Counted from the first letter of the stretch, positions 49,901-60,015 are shown. The stretch: 64,000 nt of DNA from Beroe ovata (GCA_946803715.1 CAMPET010000029.1:228256-292255); one strand, 5' to 3'. The notes: generated from the sequence alone by a model not told the origin. Made by a program: numbers and translations.

Positions 49901-52900
49901 CAATCCATGAGTCCTGATATTTCCCCTATACCCTTCACCAGACACCCTAGTGCCCGAGCAGAGTGGAGCCGGACATCGGGGACAGGGTCGAGAAGTGCAG
50001 ACTTTATACCTGGGATGATAGAGTCCAGGTAGGGCTTCAAATCTTTCTCATCAGTCAGATAAAGCATGTTTCCGATGATTTGCGCAGCAGATTTTTTTGT
50101 GTCAGTTCGCTGTTCAAAGGATCTGGTTAGAACAGGGACGATGAGTGCTAGAGATGGGGCATCTATCTTGTGAACAAATTGTGTCTTCATTAGGGCTCCC
50201 AAGCAAGAATCAGTGTGCTTCGAAGGATCAGCCAGGGCATTCAAAAGCAAATGAACAATAACTTGAATTTCGGGATTTCTGATGACAGATCCGATCTGCT
50301 TCAAGGCAGCATGACTCGCTTTCTGAACTTTTGTATGGGAATCAGCCATGACCTCAATGAGCTTAGGCACAATATTGGGAAGGCATGAAGAAAGTTGTTT
50401 AGGGTTACAGTAAGCCATAGCACCTAGCAGTTCAACACTACCAGCTTTTGTTCTCCAGGCATCATCAGTGAGTGCTTTCAAGAGAGATGGCAGGACCAAC
50501 TTCACACCATGTCCACTCAACTTGGCCATTATTGCTTTGGAAGCTTTCTCGGTAGCTTCTCGTACATACTGATTTCCATCTCCAAAACACACCAATAGGT
50601 GGGGCAACATCTTAATCACGTATGGCTCGAGCAAAGTTCCCATGATCGAGGATAACTGTTCAAATGCCATTAATGCACCTTCTCTATGCTTGAAGTTCTT
50701 CTTGTTTTGGATGGCTTCTATCAGAGTTGGCATGATTTCAAGTTGAGCAAGAGACAATAGACCGAGTCCCTTTACCAACCCAGCCAGACCGTAGGCAGCC
50801 CCTCGACGTTCGCCATACTTTTCAGACTCTAGAAGCTGATACAGAATCCTTTCAACGAGTTTTGGTGCGAGATCTTTTATTGCTGAGACAAGGGGAACGA
50901 GACACTCAGCAACTGCAACTTGCACTTGTTCAGAGGGGGTGGAGAGAGATTCCATCAACTTACACACAATGGGTTTCACCTTCGGGTCATCTTGATGCAG
51001 ATGCTTAGCAAGTGTTGCCATCAATATGACTACATTTTGTTTCACAACATCAGTGGCTTTAGAATCTGGTGTGTTGTCAAGATACTGCTCGAAGACTGGT
51101 AATAGCACATCAATAACCAACTTTCCGTGAACATTGATAACATTGATGCCCACATCTCGCATTCTGCCTTGTACAGACGGGGATTGGTCAGACAAACCGC
51201 GTGGAACAATCAAATTGATCAGCTTCAGAAGCTGTTCATTGACTAACAGTGGTACAAGTTCAACCATAGCATCCGCTATTCCTATGCGCTCCTCCCATCT
51301 ATCAGCTGGTGCTTCTAACTTGATCCTTCCCATCTCATCAAGAATAGGGGCAGGAACCTCTGCTTTAGCAAGGTAAAGGTCCATAAGTTTCTGCAACATA
51401 TCATCTATACTATCATCCAATTCTTTCAAAATATTTGTGAGTGCAACACTTGCCGCAGTTTGTAGATGACGCTTCGGACTAACCACATGAAGTAGTAACC
51501 CATCGCAAATACCCGGATGAATTTCAAAGTTGCAGTCCGGGTCATTCCACAGTGATAGTGCAGCATTCTCGGCCGTTGGGGAAACATCAAACTTAGACAT
51601 CCAAACAGCCGTACTGATCTTATTGGCTAAACTGTTCACATCACTACTCTCGTATATCAAGACACTAAGTGCTAGTTTCATCACACGCAAGCCTTGCAGA
51701 ATATTTGCTCTGAGAACGTCATTAGGCGAAGTTATGAAGTCGATCAGCACAGAAACCTCATTTTCGCCAGCAAGTGCACATCCCAGGTCTCCATTGCAAG
51801 CACTGCACACTTCATGAAGTACGGCTAGCAGTCTATTCCCGATTGGGCCCACTGGTCTCCTCTGGAAAGTCTCACAAGACATTTGCAGGAGATCTTGCAT
51901 TGGCATGAAAGATGGCCCATCAAACAGGTTCTCAACGGTGGCCCTCTTCTTCAAATGTATCAATATGAAGTCCAGAGCAATCTCAGCATTTTGCTCATAG
52001 CCCTCCTCGGTTATTGATGTTTTCTGAATGATGTACCTGAGGAAGGAAAACGCCAGTGCAAATGAAGCAGAAGAAAGAGTGAAGCCTGTTTTCAGGACTG
52101 ACTGCAATTGAGATAGACATCTGGTGAAGGCTTGATCGATTGGTTCTCCTACCCAATCCGGGTCAATTGCACATGGAGGGTCATGCAACCGAACTGTCAA
52201 TCTGCCTAGTAAGAAACCCAGTTCTTTCTGAGGGAACACCTTCTTTGACAGCTTGATGAGTAAGTCACAAGCTTTCTTCGCAGTGAGTGGGTACTCTAAG
52301 ATTCGAATAGACGCAGATGAGATCCTTGCTATACTGTGCATTATATGTACAATCTCAGCATCGAGACAGGACATTACTATCTTGAACTTATGACTAAATT
52401 CTTTGTGTAAACCTTCCACATGGGTTCTGATATCCTCTTCTACAGCTATTCGAGCATTGAGGTCATCTTGCTGTTTCTTGGTCAACTGCATGCCTTTCTG
52501 TTTTTTCAACTTTGCTTCCATTTCGGCAGCCCACTTCTGATCTTCATACGAGTACAATTTTGATTCCCTTTTCACGTTCTTGTCAACCACCACACTTTTC
52601 TCGAACTCTTCTAACAGACTCGTTTTCCAAAGAGTACCAGAGGGAGTACGGTGAATCTCTAAATCATCAAGTGTGACATCTCTCAGTGCAGGGCGTTCAA
52701 AGAAGTCTAGAGACAGATTGAAGAGGGGTGTGATGAGTGTAAGGCAATACCTGCAGATACTGCTCACTAAAGAATAGCACTGAGGACTGTCATTGGATGA
52801 CACAAGCTCCATAATCTCCTCCATATTGTCATCCCCGAACTTGTAGAGATCAATGGAACATAGATCTGCAATTCTCTTGAAGAGACCCTCACTCTCAGGT

Positions 52901-54666
52901 AACAGTTGAGGTGTGTGCAGCATTAGCATTGAGTTTTGGAAGCAAGACTCTCTGGTGCCTTTACTGAGTTTTGCTATCACTGCAAAAACGCTTTGGACAA
53001 AACCGACGAATTTCAGGGACATATGTGGGTTCTCATCAGTTTTTACATAGGTAGCTGCATTGATGTTCATGTAATCTACTACAAAGTATGCAATATTTTC
53101 GTCACTTGATAGTATGGATTGTAGACTCGCCAGTGCCGCTTGAGTGGAGAGATGCTTCTTGGTGAGGAAGCTATCCAAGAGAGTGAATAACAAGTTTTCT
53201 GTCACCCTCTCTTCTACTTCCGACTGGAAATGAACAATGAGTGTTTCTATAAATCTAACAAACGCAGTCACTTCACAATCGTGTGTTGCAACAAGGACTT
53301 TTGAGCTTAACAAATTCAGAATCGTATCTGAAAGTAGTTTTTGTTTAACCTTCGACAAAATAGCTTCACTGTCGCCAAGATCTTTGGATGCGAGTTCTAA
53401 CAAAAGAGCCCCAGCAGCATATCCCTCTGTGATCGAAAGGATAGTGTTAGACGCCGTCTTCTCAACAACAGCCATTAGGGTATCTTCTAGCAGTTCCAAC
53501 AATCGAAGAGTATCATGTTTGAAAAAATTGTGAGCTGTTATCAGATAAGAGATTCGGGTGTGAGCAGTTGATCCTTTGACAAAACCAATTTTAAACATAT
53601 CAATCAAGCTCTTGTCGATAGATGTCTTCAACTTCTCGCCCCAGGAAGATAACGAATAAATACACTCAATCTGAACAGTTTCGTTCTGTTCAGATTTTAG
53701 AAAAGCAATGTATTTGGCTATAGAGTGTTCTATAATGCTCTCTGATGCAGCTTGACTCAGTGAGTTGAAGTTGGAAAGTCTTTGGAGAAGCTTCACTATG
53801 AGGACTCTCTGCTGATAGGCAGCAATTTTACCATGGCCACCTTCTAGGACTTTGAAGACTCCGTCAATAAGCTGGGTGATTGCAGAACTATCGGACACAT
53901 CACTGATAGCAGCTGCAACACACATCTCCGCCCCCTTGTGCAATATTTCGTTAGGAGAGGCGAGGAGGGGCAGGAAAACATCCAGCAACTCCTTCACATA
54001 CCTGCTCAGATCAATGGTCAAAGCAAGAATAGCCTCTCCGAACGCAGTAACAGCAAGTTCTGGGGAACGGAGAGACGCCCTCTTCATTCCGGACAGCACT
54101 CTGTCTGCAAACAGATCGTGAGAGACAAGGGCCAGGAGAGCGCTGCCCGACTTCAAGAGATGACAAGGAATTGTGTGCTTTGCTAGAAATACCACCTCGA
54201 TGTACTTGTCGATGGCTTTGGGTAACACCGGGTGGACTATATCGTTCATACCCAGCTGGGCAGCTGTTGTCAGGAGAAATGATAGAAAAGGGATTGTCCA
54301 CGGAGTGGTGTCCGCAGTCAATGATGCATCTATGTACTTCGCCAAGACTTCCCTCTCCTCCCCAATACTCTCCACGAAAAGTCGGAACAGTTGTCGCCGG
54401 GTCTTTGTGCTCCACACTCCAGCAGCAGCAGCATAGGACGGCGCCTGGATGGCGAGGAAAGCGTTGAATGCGTTGGGAGATTTGAGGAACATGTCTGCTA
54501 ACTGGGACATGACTGTACAACTGGTAGTGAACAGTGCTCTCCCGTGCATAGACAGGTTTGCAGTGAGTTGGGGCAATTTGACATGGGGCACAGCCAGGGT
54601 CATTGCTTTCACACACACTGCTCCAGCTTGCTTAGAGTTACTCATGCACCACGCTCGAACCAGATC
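46966..54666 (-). CDS. GCN1: GCN1, activator of the eIF2-alpha kinase GCN2 (about 2,560 aa in one exon)
   Basis: Giant HEAT-repeat protein that binds collided or stalled ribosomes and activates GCN2, which phosphorylates eIF2-alpha. Coding from a Met at 54645 to 46966 has no intron. An acceptor (CCATTTCAG) at 54667 and in-frame codons DLVRAWC before that Met show the exon is longer, and that a short 5' exon (about 100 residues by comparison with human GCN1, 2,671 aa) lies upstream and was not found. Seen: the eEF3-like HEAT block around residues 1280-1500 with KYGERRGAAYGLAGLVKGLG, CFGDGNQYVREA and GSVELLGAMAYCNPKQLSSC. RSGAAQGISEVM, GDEDDNFGT and RQGVCLGLSEI follow, then the GCN2-binding (RWD-binding) region toward the C-terminus (LKPSVVQITGPLIRVLGER). 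The family match is unambiguous. Confidence 0.93.
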   Translation of the reverse strand, partial: DLVRAWCMSNSKQAGAVCVKAMTLAVPHVKLPQLTANLSMHGRALFTTSCTVMSQLADMFLKSPNAFNAFLAIQAPSYAAAAGVWSTKTRRQLFRLFVESIGEEREVLAKYIDASLTADTTPWTIPFLSFLLTTAAQLGMNDIVHPVLPKAIDKYIEVVFLAKHTIPCHLLKSGSALLALVSHDLFADRVLSGMKRASLRSPELAVTAFGEAILALTIDLSRYVKELLDVFLPLLASPNEILHKGAEMCVAAAISDVSDSSAITQLIDGVFKVLEGGHGKIAAYQQRVLIVKLLQRLSNFNSLSQAASESIIEHSIAKYIAFLKSEQNETVQIECIYSLSSWGEKLKTSIDKSLIDMFKIGFVKGSTAHTRISYLITAHNFFKHDTLRLLELLEDTLMAVVEKTASNTILSITEGYAAGALLLELASKDLGDSEAILSKVKQKLLSDTILNLLSSKVLVATHDCEVTAFVRFIETLIVHFQSEVEERVTENLLFTLLDSFLTKKHLSTQAALASLQSILSSDENIAYFVVDYMNINAATYVKTDENPHMSLKFVGFVQSVFAVIAKLSKGTRESCFQNSMLMLHTPQLLPESEGLFKRIADLCSIDLYKFGDDNMEEIMELVSSNDSPQCYSLVSSICRYCLTLITPLFNLSLDFFERPALRDVTLDDLEIHRTPSGTLWKTSLLEEFEKSVVVDKNVKRESKLYSYEDQKWAAEMEAKLKKQKGMQLTKKQQDDLNARIAVEEDIRTHVEGLHKEFSHKFKIVMSCLDAEIVHIMHSIARISSASIRILEYPLTAKKACDLLIKLSKKVFPQKELGFLLGRLTVRLHDPPCAIDPDWVGEPIDQAFTRCLSQLQSVLKTGFTLSSASFALAFSFLRYIIQKTSITEEGYEQNAEIALDFILIHLKKRATVENLFDGPSFMPMQDLLQMSCETFQRRPVGPIGNRLLAVLHEVCSACNGDLGCALAGENEVSVLIDFITSPNDVLRANILQGLRVMKLALSVLIYESSDVNSLANKISTAVWMSKFDVSPTAENAALSLWNDPDCNFEIHPGICDGLLLHVVSPKRHLQTAASVALTNILKELDDSIDDMLQKLMDLYLAKAEVPAPILDEMGRIKLEAPADRWEERIGIADAMVELVPLLVNEQLLKLINLIVPRGLSDQSPSVQGRMRDVGINVINVHGKLVIDVLLPVFEQYLDNTPDSKATDVVKQNVVILMATLAKHLHQDDPKVKPIVCKLMESLSTPSEQVQVAVAECLVPLVSAIKDLAPKLVERILYQLLESEKYGERRGAAYGLAGLVKGLGLLSLAQLEIMPTLIEAIQNKKNFKHREGALMAFEQLSSIMGTLLEPYVIKMLPHLLVCFGDGNQYVREATEKASKAIMAKLSGHGVKLVLPSLLKALTDDAWRTKAGSVELLGAMAYCNPKQLSSCLPNIVPKLIEVMADSHTKVQKASHAALKQIGSVIRNPEIQVIVHLLLNALADPSKHTDSCLGALMKTQFVHKIDAPSLALIVPVLTRSFEQRTDTKKSAAQIIGNMLYLTDEKDLKPYLDSIIPGIKSALLDPVPDVRLHSARALGCLVKGIGEISGLMDWMLEMLVSQQSAVDRSGAAQGISEVMTGLGAERLDRTMDEVLMCLEDESLQPHVRDGYLMLFIYFPLTMKDEFASYISPILAPILSGLASESEFVRQTSYKAGQRIVQQYADSAINLFLPKLEEGLFDDNHRIRLASCQLLGDLLYKIMGVTGKQSTVTGDEDDNFGTDETKRLIISVLGEERRNRVLSGLYMARSDVALAVRQAGLHIWKIVVSNTPKTLKEILPVLVELILGCLASESYDKRMVASRTLADLVKKLGDRILPEVVPILEEALQTDDIVQRQGVCLGLSEIVSATSKEQVELYSDSLLPAIRTALTDQCSDVRNAAAGTFAALHNVLGTKALDEILSPLLAMMETMEGEESEYLIGALQEIMQAKSRVVLPYMVPKLIQKPVNIGALASLSSVAGSALYEHLDTIITAIIEGLCDLSESDIEKEMEHANLIVSSIEEFDGHECILDILEETLKSDDAKMRLHCSELFVTFAQNEHLEIEEHITTMWKGLLPRFKDTDPNVVENCWNAFNLATKRLSSGDQVRFVPELKMAIYAAVDQKNRRDAAYTLPGFCLPKGLAPIVALYREGILNGSPELKEQAIAGLKEAISLTDQPALKPSVVQITGPLIRVLGERYTPSIKIACLDTLSLLIDKVKVALKPFLSQLQTTFMKSLNDATREVREKGVIALTKLVSLHSRVDNLFTDIHQGTKNENLSTRETMFAALHGTMYIGGRNMSPNLALSVSVTLTNHIGAPEDTIRTVNGACMGSLATFLDGEELGKLIRESIIPQDLTKEIKHGRVLAMAGLLRYAPKRMSELGLVPELTSSLLISMESDNVSVCSAANYAGGQMIIHLMRTGDNVDDLGKLITVLGKNCGHNSSNDIRSFATNMVHMINISGVDAMSDEHVRYLLIPLLDSTTKKIPRTATEVAIATLLRLRDSTEIANRISPSLDPKSLELFNRFLPSAVRAAAEQKNYSGHENNIFSFLCEI

Positions 54667-55356
54667 CTGAAATGGAATGTAACGTCAACAATGATATTCT
54701 ATAGAGTATAGATCTACAGTCACAGATTATAGTCACAGGTTATAGTAGGTAGTTCAGGTATTGGCGGTGTGGTAAATCGCATAGCTCAGTTATTCCTAAC
54801 TGCAGAATAAAATTGAGAAGAAAAAATGCCAAGGGATTACCGTTCAAATGATAGGCAATAGGCATTCAGTTACAGTCTCAAAGCCTCAGAGAGGTTGCGT
54901 ATTTCTGTCTAGACAGCCGAATCAGTCTAGCAGGAATAGTCAATAGTCTAGCAGGAATAGTCAATAGGACTTCTGGCCCCTATTGTTTGAGTTATTGTCG
55001 ATTTCATTCACCACAGTGGTGTACTCTTTCATTTCTATTGCCATGATGCTAAATTCATTCTAACTAGAGAGCTACTCAATGCCGTATGACCACCATCAAG
55101 TCACGTGACCGAATTTATCAAGTCACGTGACACCAGACCTCATTAGGTTCTGTCACGCAGTAACCGCGTTAGTGCACGTGCGCCACGTGACACTGAGTTT
55201 CGACAAGCGAGTGTGATAATCACCTCCAATCAGTCACTAATGTTTTCATGGTGCAGAGTACACGCAATATCGTAATAACCCATCTGACTATAAATAACCC
55301 TGACTCCCGGTTCAAACACTATAAATCTTTGCATTTGCTCAATTGCTTCAGTAATC
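54667..55356. other. Shared upstream region of GCN1 and the 55357 gene
   Basis: Should contain the missing 5' exon of GCN1, but I could not fix one with both a Met and a phase-0 donor. MAIEMKEYTTVV (minus, from about 55042) is a weak candidate. It includes small direct repeats (TCTAGCAGGAATAGTCAATAG twice at 54926-54966). Confidence 0.4.
55100..55190. promoter_or_regulatory. Cluster of four CACGTG E-boxes in a divergent promoter
   Basis: CACGTG at 55102, 55124, 55175 and 55184. The first two lie in GTCACGTGAC palindromes, a preferred site of MiT/TFE, USF and similar bHLH-zip factors. They lie between the minus-strand GCN1 and the plus-strand gene at 55357. Confidence 0.5.
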
Positions 55357-55875
55357 ATGGAATCCAAGCGTCCCTCTACTCCATCACACCAACCCGCCCC
55401 TCTTAACACGGAGTACTCCCCTCTGTCCTCCATCACGCGATGTCTCGACTCTCTTGAACCACTCCCTCCCCTCCCCTCCTACCGATCTCGACGTCAGTCA
55501 TCCACACCGGTACCTGATCAACCCACACCCTCTGCTGTACCAGCACTCTCTCCGTCCCTACTCCTCTCCCTCAGCCAAATCATCCTCCTCTACAATCACG
55601 TGTGGACAAGTGTTCGACTAGGCTTGTCCCTCCCAGACTCCCTATCCCTCTTCAACCTGACACCTGCCAAGTGGCACTCCCGGAAATTCATTGCCGAAAC
55701 TTGGATTGTGTGCGGACTTCAGCTCTGGGCACAGCTCGCGGAGTTACGTCCAGTGTCAGGTGGACGTGACATGGCTGTTCAGACACTTGCATACGGGGCT
55801 TCCCTCGTCTTGAAGGATAAGAAAGTACGACAATCAGTGGCAGCTGCCAGACGAGTGGGGATCATAATGAAGTGA
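55357..55875 (+). CDS. Uncharacterised protein, 172 aa
   Basis: I do not recognise it with confidence. Residues 1-65 are Ser/Pro-rich and look disordered (PLPPLPSYRSRRQSSTPVPD). The rest is helical with a hydrophobic, Trp-containing part (SLSQIILLYNHVWTSVRLGL, then KWHSRKFIAETWIVCGLQLW) and a basic end (KDKKVRQSVAAARRVGIIMK). The spacing of the two hydrophobic helices and the KW between them faintly recalls the C-terminal half of PEX11 peroxisome proteins, but the N-terminal half of PEX11 is absent, so I leave it unnamed. Single exon. The 3' end faces a minus-strand gene only 59 bases away. Confidence 0.6.
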   Translation: MESKRPSTPSHQPAPLNTEYSPLSSITRCLDSLEPLPPLPSYRSRRQSSTPVPDQPTPSAVPALSPSLLLSLSQIILLYNHVWTSVRLGLSLPDSLSLFNLTPAKWHSRKFIAETWIVCGLQLWAQLAELRPVSGGRDMAVQTLAYGASLVLKDKKVRQSVAAARRVGIIMK

Positions 55876-55878
55876 ATA

Positions 55879-55888
55879 TTTATTTATT
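55879..55888 (-). terminator. Polyadenylation signals (overlapping AATAAA) for the minus-strand gene ending at 55935
   Basis: TTTATTTATT on the plus strand gives two overlapping AATAAA on the minus strand, about 47 bases after the stop. They lie only a few bases beyond the stop of the plus-strand gene, so the two 3' UTRs must overlap. Confidence 0.6.
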
Positions 55889-55934
55889 ATATGTTACGGC
55901 TTTGTTGTTCATTGTAAAAAATGTGTTCCAATTC

Positions 55935-56186
55935 TTAATACTTCACATCGAATTGAGAATACAGTTTGCGGGTTAATTCTGTTTTGGAAAGGGGAATTAT
56001 TTGGGAAGGGAGTGGTCTACCTAGTGTGTCACTAACCTGTAATTTTGCTATAGATCTCCGGTCATCGTAGACAAGAAGACAGTGGTAGATACAGCTCAGT
56101 AGAGCTTTAGTGTCAGAGTCTCCTACCCCGTGGGAAATCGTGTCAGTAAGAGCTGCCATCTCCCTGCATCTCTCTTTGACACTTCT
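55935..56186 (-). CDS. 3'-terminal exon of an unidentified gene
   Basis: A clean acceptor (TATATTTTCAG) precedes an open exon of 83 codons in phase 0: RSVKERCREMAALTDTISHG, then DTKALLSCIYHCLLVYDDRR and a stop. The amino-acid composition and the splice site suggest real coding. A Met ten residues in (56159) could also start a 74-aa protein. I found no upstream exon before the eL28 gene at 56502, so the 5' part is missing, very short, or interleaved. Function unknown. Confidence 0.5.
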   Translation of the reverse strand, partial: RSVKERCREMAALTDTISHGVGDSDTKALLSCIYHCLLVYDDRRSIAKLQVSDTLGRPLPSQIIPLSKTELTRKLYSQFDVKY

Positions 56187-56501
56187 CTGAAAATATACGG
56201 ATTTTCACCGATTTCTCACTGACTTCTATACAGAACGCAAATTACATTGATGCAATTTGATAATTTGCATCAATGTGACATTCAGTTTTCGCACCTGTGA
56301 ACATAAATACGTTGTTGTTTCTCCGAGTGTCATTCTTCCTCCCTAAATCATGTTGGGAATGTCAGTGTCTATAACGTTGTGTGATAACATCATGAACAGC
56401 CTTAACTCGAGTCGAGCATTGATGTATTGAATGGAATAAGTTTCAAAAAGTACAGTGAAACAGAAGTGAAAAGTTCAATGGAAAATTAATTGAGAAATTC
56501 A
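56187..56501. other. Between the 56186 exon and eL28; no exon found
   Basis: AT-rich; would be the eL28 3' UTR plus the 5' part of the previous gene. No confident splice donor seen. Confidence 0.4.
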
Positions 56502-56888
56502 TCAATTCTTGTGTTTTCGGGATCTCCTCTTTGCCACACCCTTATTTTTTTGGCTCCTGAGGATTGCCGATGCCTTCCTAACAGCTGCATCAGCAAGATC
56601 AGGTCGGTAATGGCTGCCAATAGTAGCACCTCTTATTGTCTTGATAGTTCTTCTTCCACCCCTGGATAGAGCGACTGTTGTCAGCCGCCCCTTGGTCCTG
56701 GTGGTCAGGACCACTCCTTTCTCCGTCCCACCACTCACACCCACAACTCGTTTATTCACCAGACCGTTACATTTGAAGGAGTTGACACCTGTCACGTTGT
56801 TCGGATCCCGAGACAGGGTGGTTCCCAGGCTCTTCACAAGAAAACAAGAGTTATTCCTGATGATGGACCATTGCAAATCGGCAGTCAT
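56502..56888 (-). CDS. RPL28: 60S ribosomal protein L28 (eL28), 128 aa
   Basis: Component of the large cytosolic ribosomal subunit. The start is set at the Met at 56888 because MTADLQWSIIRNNSCFLVK aligns with the family N-terminus (M-x-A-x-LQW-x2-(I/V)RN-x-S-x-FL). Seen next: DPNNVTGVNSFKCNGLVNK with the hallmark NSF-x-YNGL motif, KGVVLTTRTKG and, near the end, YRPDLADAAVRKASAILRSQ, the best conserved block of the family, followed by a basic tail. Human L28 is 137 aa. An AG (CATCTATAG) nine bases before the ATG suggests a spliced 5' UTR. The frame is open further upstream to 56960 but lacks family similarity. Confidence 0.92.
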   Translation of the reverse strand: MTADLQWSIIRNNSCFLVKSLGTTLSRDPNNVTGVNSFKCNGLVNKRVVGVSGGTEKGVVLTTRTKGRLTTVALSRGGRRTIKTIRGATIGSHYRPDLADAAVRKASAILRSQKNKGVAKRRSRKHKN

Positions 56889-57591
56889 TCTTAGACCTAT
56901 AGATGAATTGAATCGAATCATGTGATTCATTGATATAGGTAAAAGTTCTGCTATTTCCAAAAGTTGTTATCATTTTTACAGCATATTTCGTAAATTCCCC
57001 ATTATTGACTTGCCACAATATCACCACACAATAATTGGGTAACCATGAATTGAAACCCAATTGGTTATGAAAAGTCAACATTAGTAAAATAGATAGGTAC
57101 TGTATGTATGACGTATACAATGTGCCACGGTCAATTCCAAAACAATGGTAATTTATGCCGTCAACTGTTATGTAAATTGTTATGAAAACCTTGATAGCTT
57201 GTGTTCTATGCTTCCGTTACGACCAATACCTACCTACTAAAGCCAAGGAAAATACTGTCAACTTGTAATGTAAATTGTAAAAATGGCACATCCAGCTTCT
57301 CTGAGAGATAATTCCCATAATTTCATATTATATATGTTATCATCCATATCATCTGGATGTTGCGAAGATTAAGTTTACTGCCCAACACTACGAATTCAAC
57401 AAACTCTACAATAGATGGCAGTCTATTGAATAACTGTCTGGAACCTGAATCAGATACCTATGAGAATTGGTAACAGTCATATCTCTGCCTCCGGCTTTAT
57501 TTCTGACATAAGCTCTTGCATCCATTCTGTCACCTCATAACCAGTCAGAGTAAAATGCTATATAATATATTATGTCCAGACAGAGGGTTGA
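56889..57591. other. Intergenic between eL28 and NUDT21
   Basis: eL28 promoter region and NUDT21 3' UTR; AT-rich, no gene seen. Confidence 0.5.
57496..57501 (-). terminator. Polyadenylation signal AATAAA for NUDT21
   Basis: Minus-strand AATAAA 91 bases after the NUDT21 stop codon. Confidence 0.5.
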
Positions 57592-58645
<1,054 letters not shown>

Positions 58646-59168
58646 TGGTGGATCAGAAGGGTCACCTATAATTTCATCTCTGAAAAATATGATTTGAGCC
58701 TTCTGATCCAAACGTGGATCACAGGGTTCACCTTAAGCTTATGTGACCCTTCTGATCCATGTGACGCTTTTCTGGGGTCTATTCTGATTTCAGGGACCCT
58801 CCTGATCCATGTGGCGCTTCTCTGGGGTCAATTTGGAGTTTGGTGACGTTGACCCTCCTGATCCATGAACTCAGTGATCCACATGTGGATCAGAAGGGTC
58901 AGATTATATTTTTCATCAAGTTCATTGTAACCCTCCTAATCCACCATGGGATCACAGGGTTCATGGATCAGGAGGGTCACTAAATTCGGAACTGACCCCA
59001 GAGAAGCGCCACATGGATCAAGAGAGTCACTGAAGTGTGACTTGACCCCATAGAAGCAACACATCGATCAGACGCGTCACCCAAGGTGAACCCTGTGATC
59101 CAGGTGTGGACCAGAAGGGTCAAATTACTTTTTTTCAGAGATAAATTCCGGATGACCCCTCTGATCCT
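58646..59168. mobile_element. Foldback element of about 520 bp built from TGACCCTYCTGATCCA motifs
   Basis: The left arm (58646-58900) and the reverse complement of the right arm (58915-59168) align over their whole length: GGATCAGAAGGGTCA, then ATCTCTGAAAAA, TGGATCACAGGGTTCACCTT, GATCCATGTGGCGCTTCTCT and GGGGTCA follow in the same order in both. The motif TGACCCTCCTGATCCATG or its complement occurs about a dozen times. There is no coding capacity. It looks like a MITE or foldback transposon. Confidence 0.75.
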
Positions 59169-59448
59169 CCATATTGCAGATATCACTCCCAAAGTTATTG
59201 AGGAAGCTGTAAAGTCGGCTGTTGTGGTGGAGAGGGAAGAGGGAGGACCCCTCCTATAACATCATGGTCTACAGACTGGAGGAGAAAGACAGGGAGGATT
59301 CAACAGAGGAGGAAAAGTGACAGCTATGGGGATTGTTGAACAAGTTTGAATTTCCGTGCAAGAGTGTCCCGTCACTTAAGATCTGAGCTGTTGGGGAGGT
59401 AATGGTGAGCTGTGTGAGGCTCAAGTTCCCAATGAAGGAGGAAGCAGC

Positions 59449-59673
59449 ATGGGCAATTTCTCAAGGGAGAGTGCTCAAGGGGAGCCAATACCTCTCTACA
59501 CCTATACTGACCACAGAACAGAGGAACACAAAGCTCACACGAGACTTGTGGAGTATTATTATTCTGATGGAGAAGATGAGGAAAAAGCGGGTGAGTCTAT
59601 TTCATCAGAGGAGTCATCTGTTGGAAGATTAGAGAGACTGTTAACCAGACAGGATCCTGATTCTCTTCACTGA
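59449..59673 (+). CDS. Small open reading frame, 74 aa, doubtful
   Basis: MGNFSRESAQGEPIPLYTYT start, acidic middle (YYYSDGEDEEKAGE), Ser/Glu-rich end. No homology recognised. Just upstream (59175-59260) is another coding-like fragment (ITPKVIEEAVKSAVVVERE) that ends in a stop, so this may be a decayed gene or a multi-exon gene I cannot assemble. Confidence 0.25.
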   Translation: MGNFSRESAQGEPIPLYTYTDHRTEEHKAHTRLVEYYYSDGEDEEKAGESISSEESSVGRLERLLTRQDPDSLH

Positions 59674-59792
59674 TTTGACTGTGTACTGTTAAGTAATGCA
59701 GTGATTTTTGAGACATGCTAAAAAGATATTGATTTTTGCTAGAGGAGCCATGCATCATAAAAAGAAGAGTTCCCATGTGCGTAAAATATATT

Positions 59793-60015
59793 GGTGAGTG
59801 GCTTAGTGGTATGGACTTTCGATCGAATGATCGTGAGTTCCAGTCCCGGCCACCGCACCACTCAGCTAAGCGTGAGAGATTTAACTCAAGCCTATGCAGC
59901 CCAACCGTTCACTCAGCCGAGCGTACAGGAAACTGTGCGGGAGGGTTTAATGAGGAGCTGCCCATTGCAGTGAAGTCTCGGGCGAATAAAGTATGGATTA
60001 CACTTCCTTAACCGT
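59793..60015 (+). repeat. tRNA-derived SINE candidate
   Basis: GTGAGTGGCTTAGTGGTATG is a good A box and GAGTTCCAGTCCC resembles a B box 34 bases later, followed by CCACCGCACCACTC, which can pair with the start. An unrelated tail of about 150 bases follows. The first 19 bases equal the segment on the minus strand at 40055. Confidence 0.55.

Noticed and set aside
54011..54616. 201-codon open frame in another frame of the GCN1 5' region
   Set aside because: Overlaps clearly conserved GCN1 coding; composition not protein-like.
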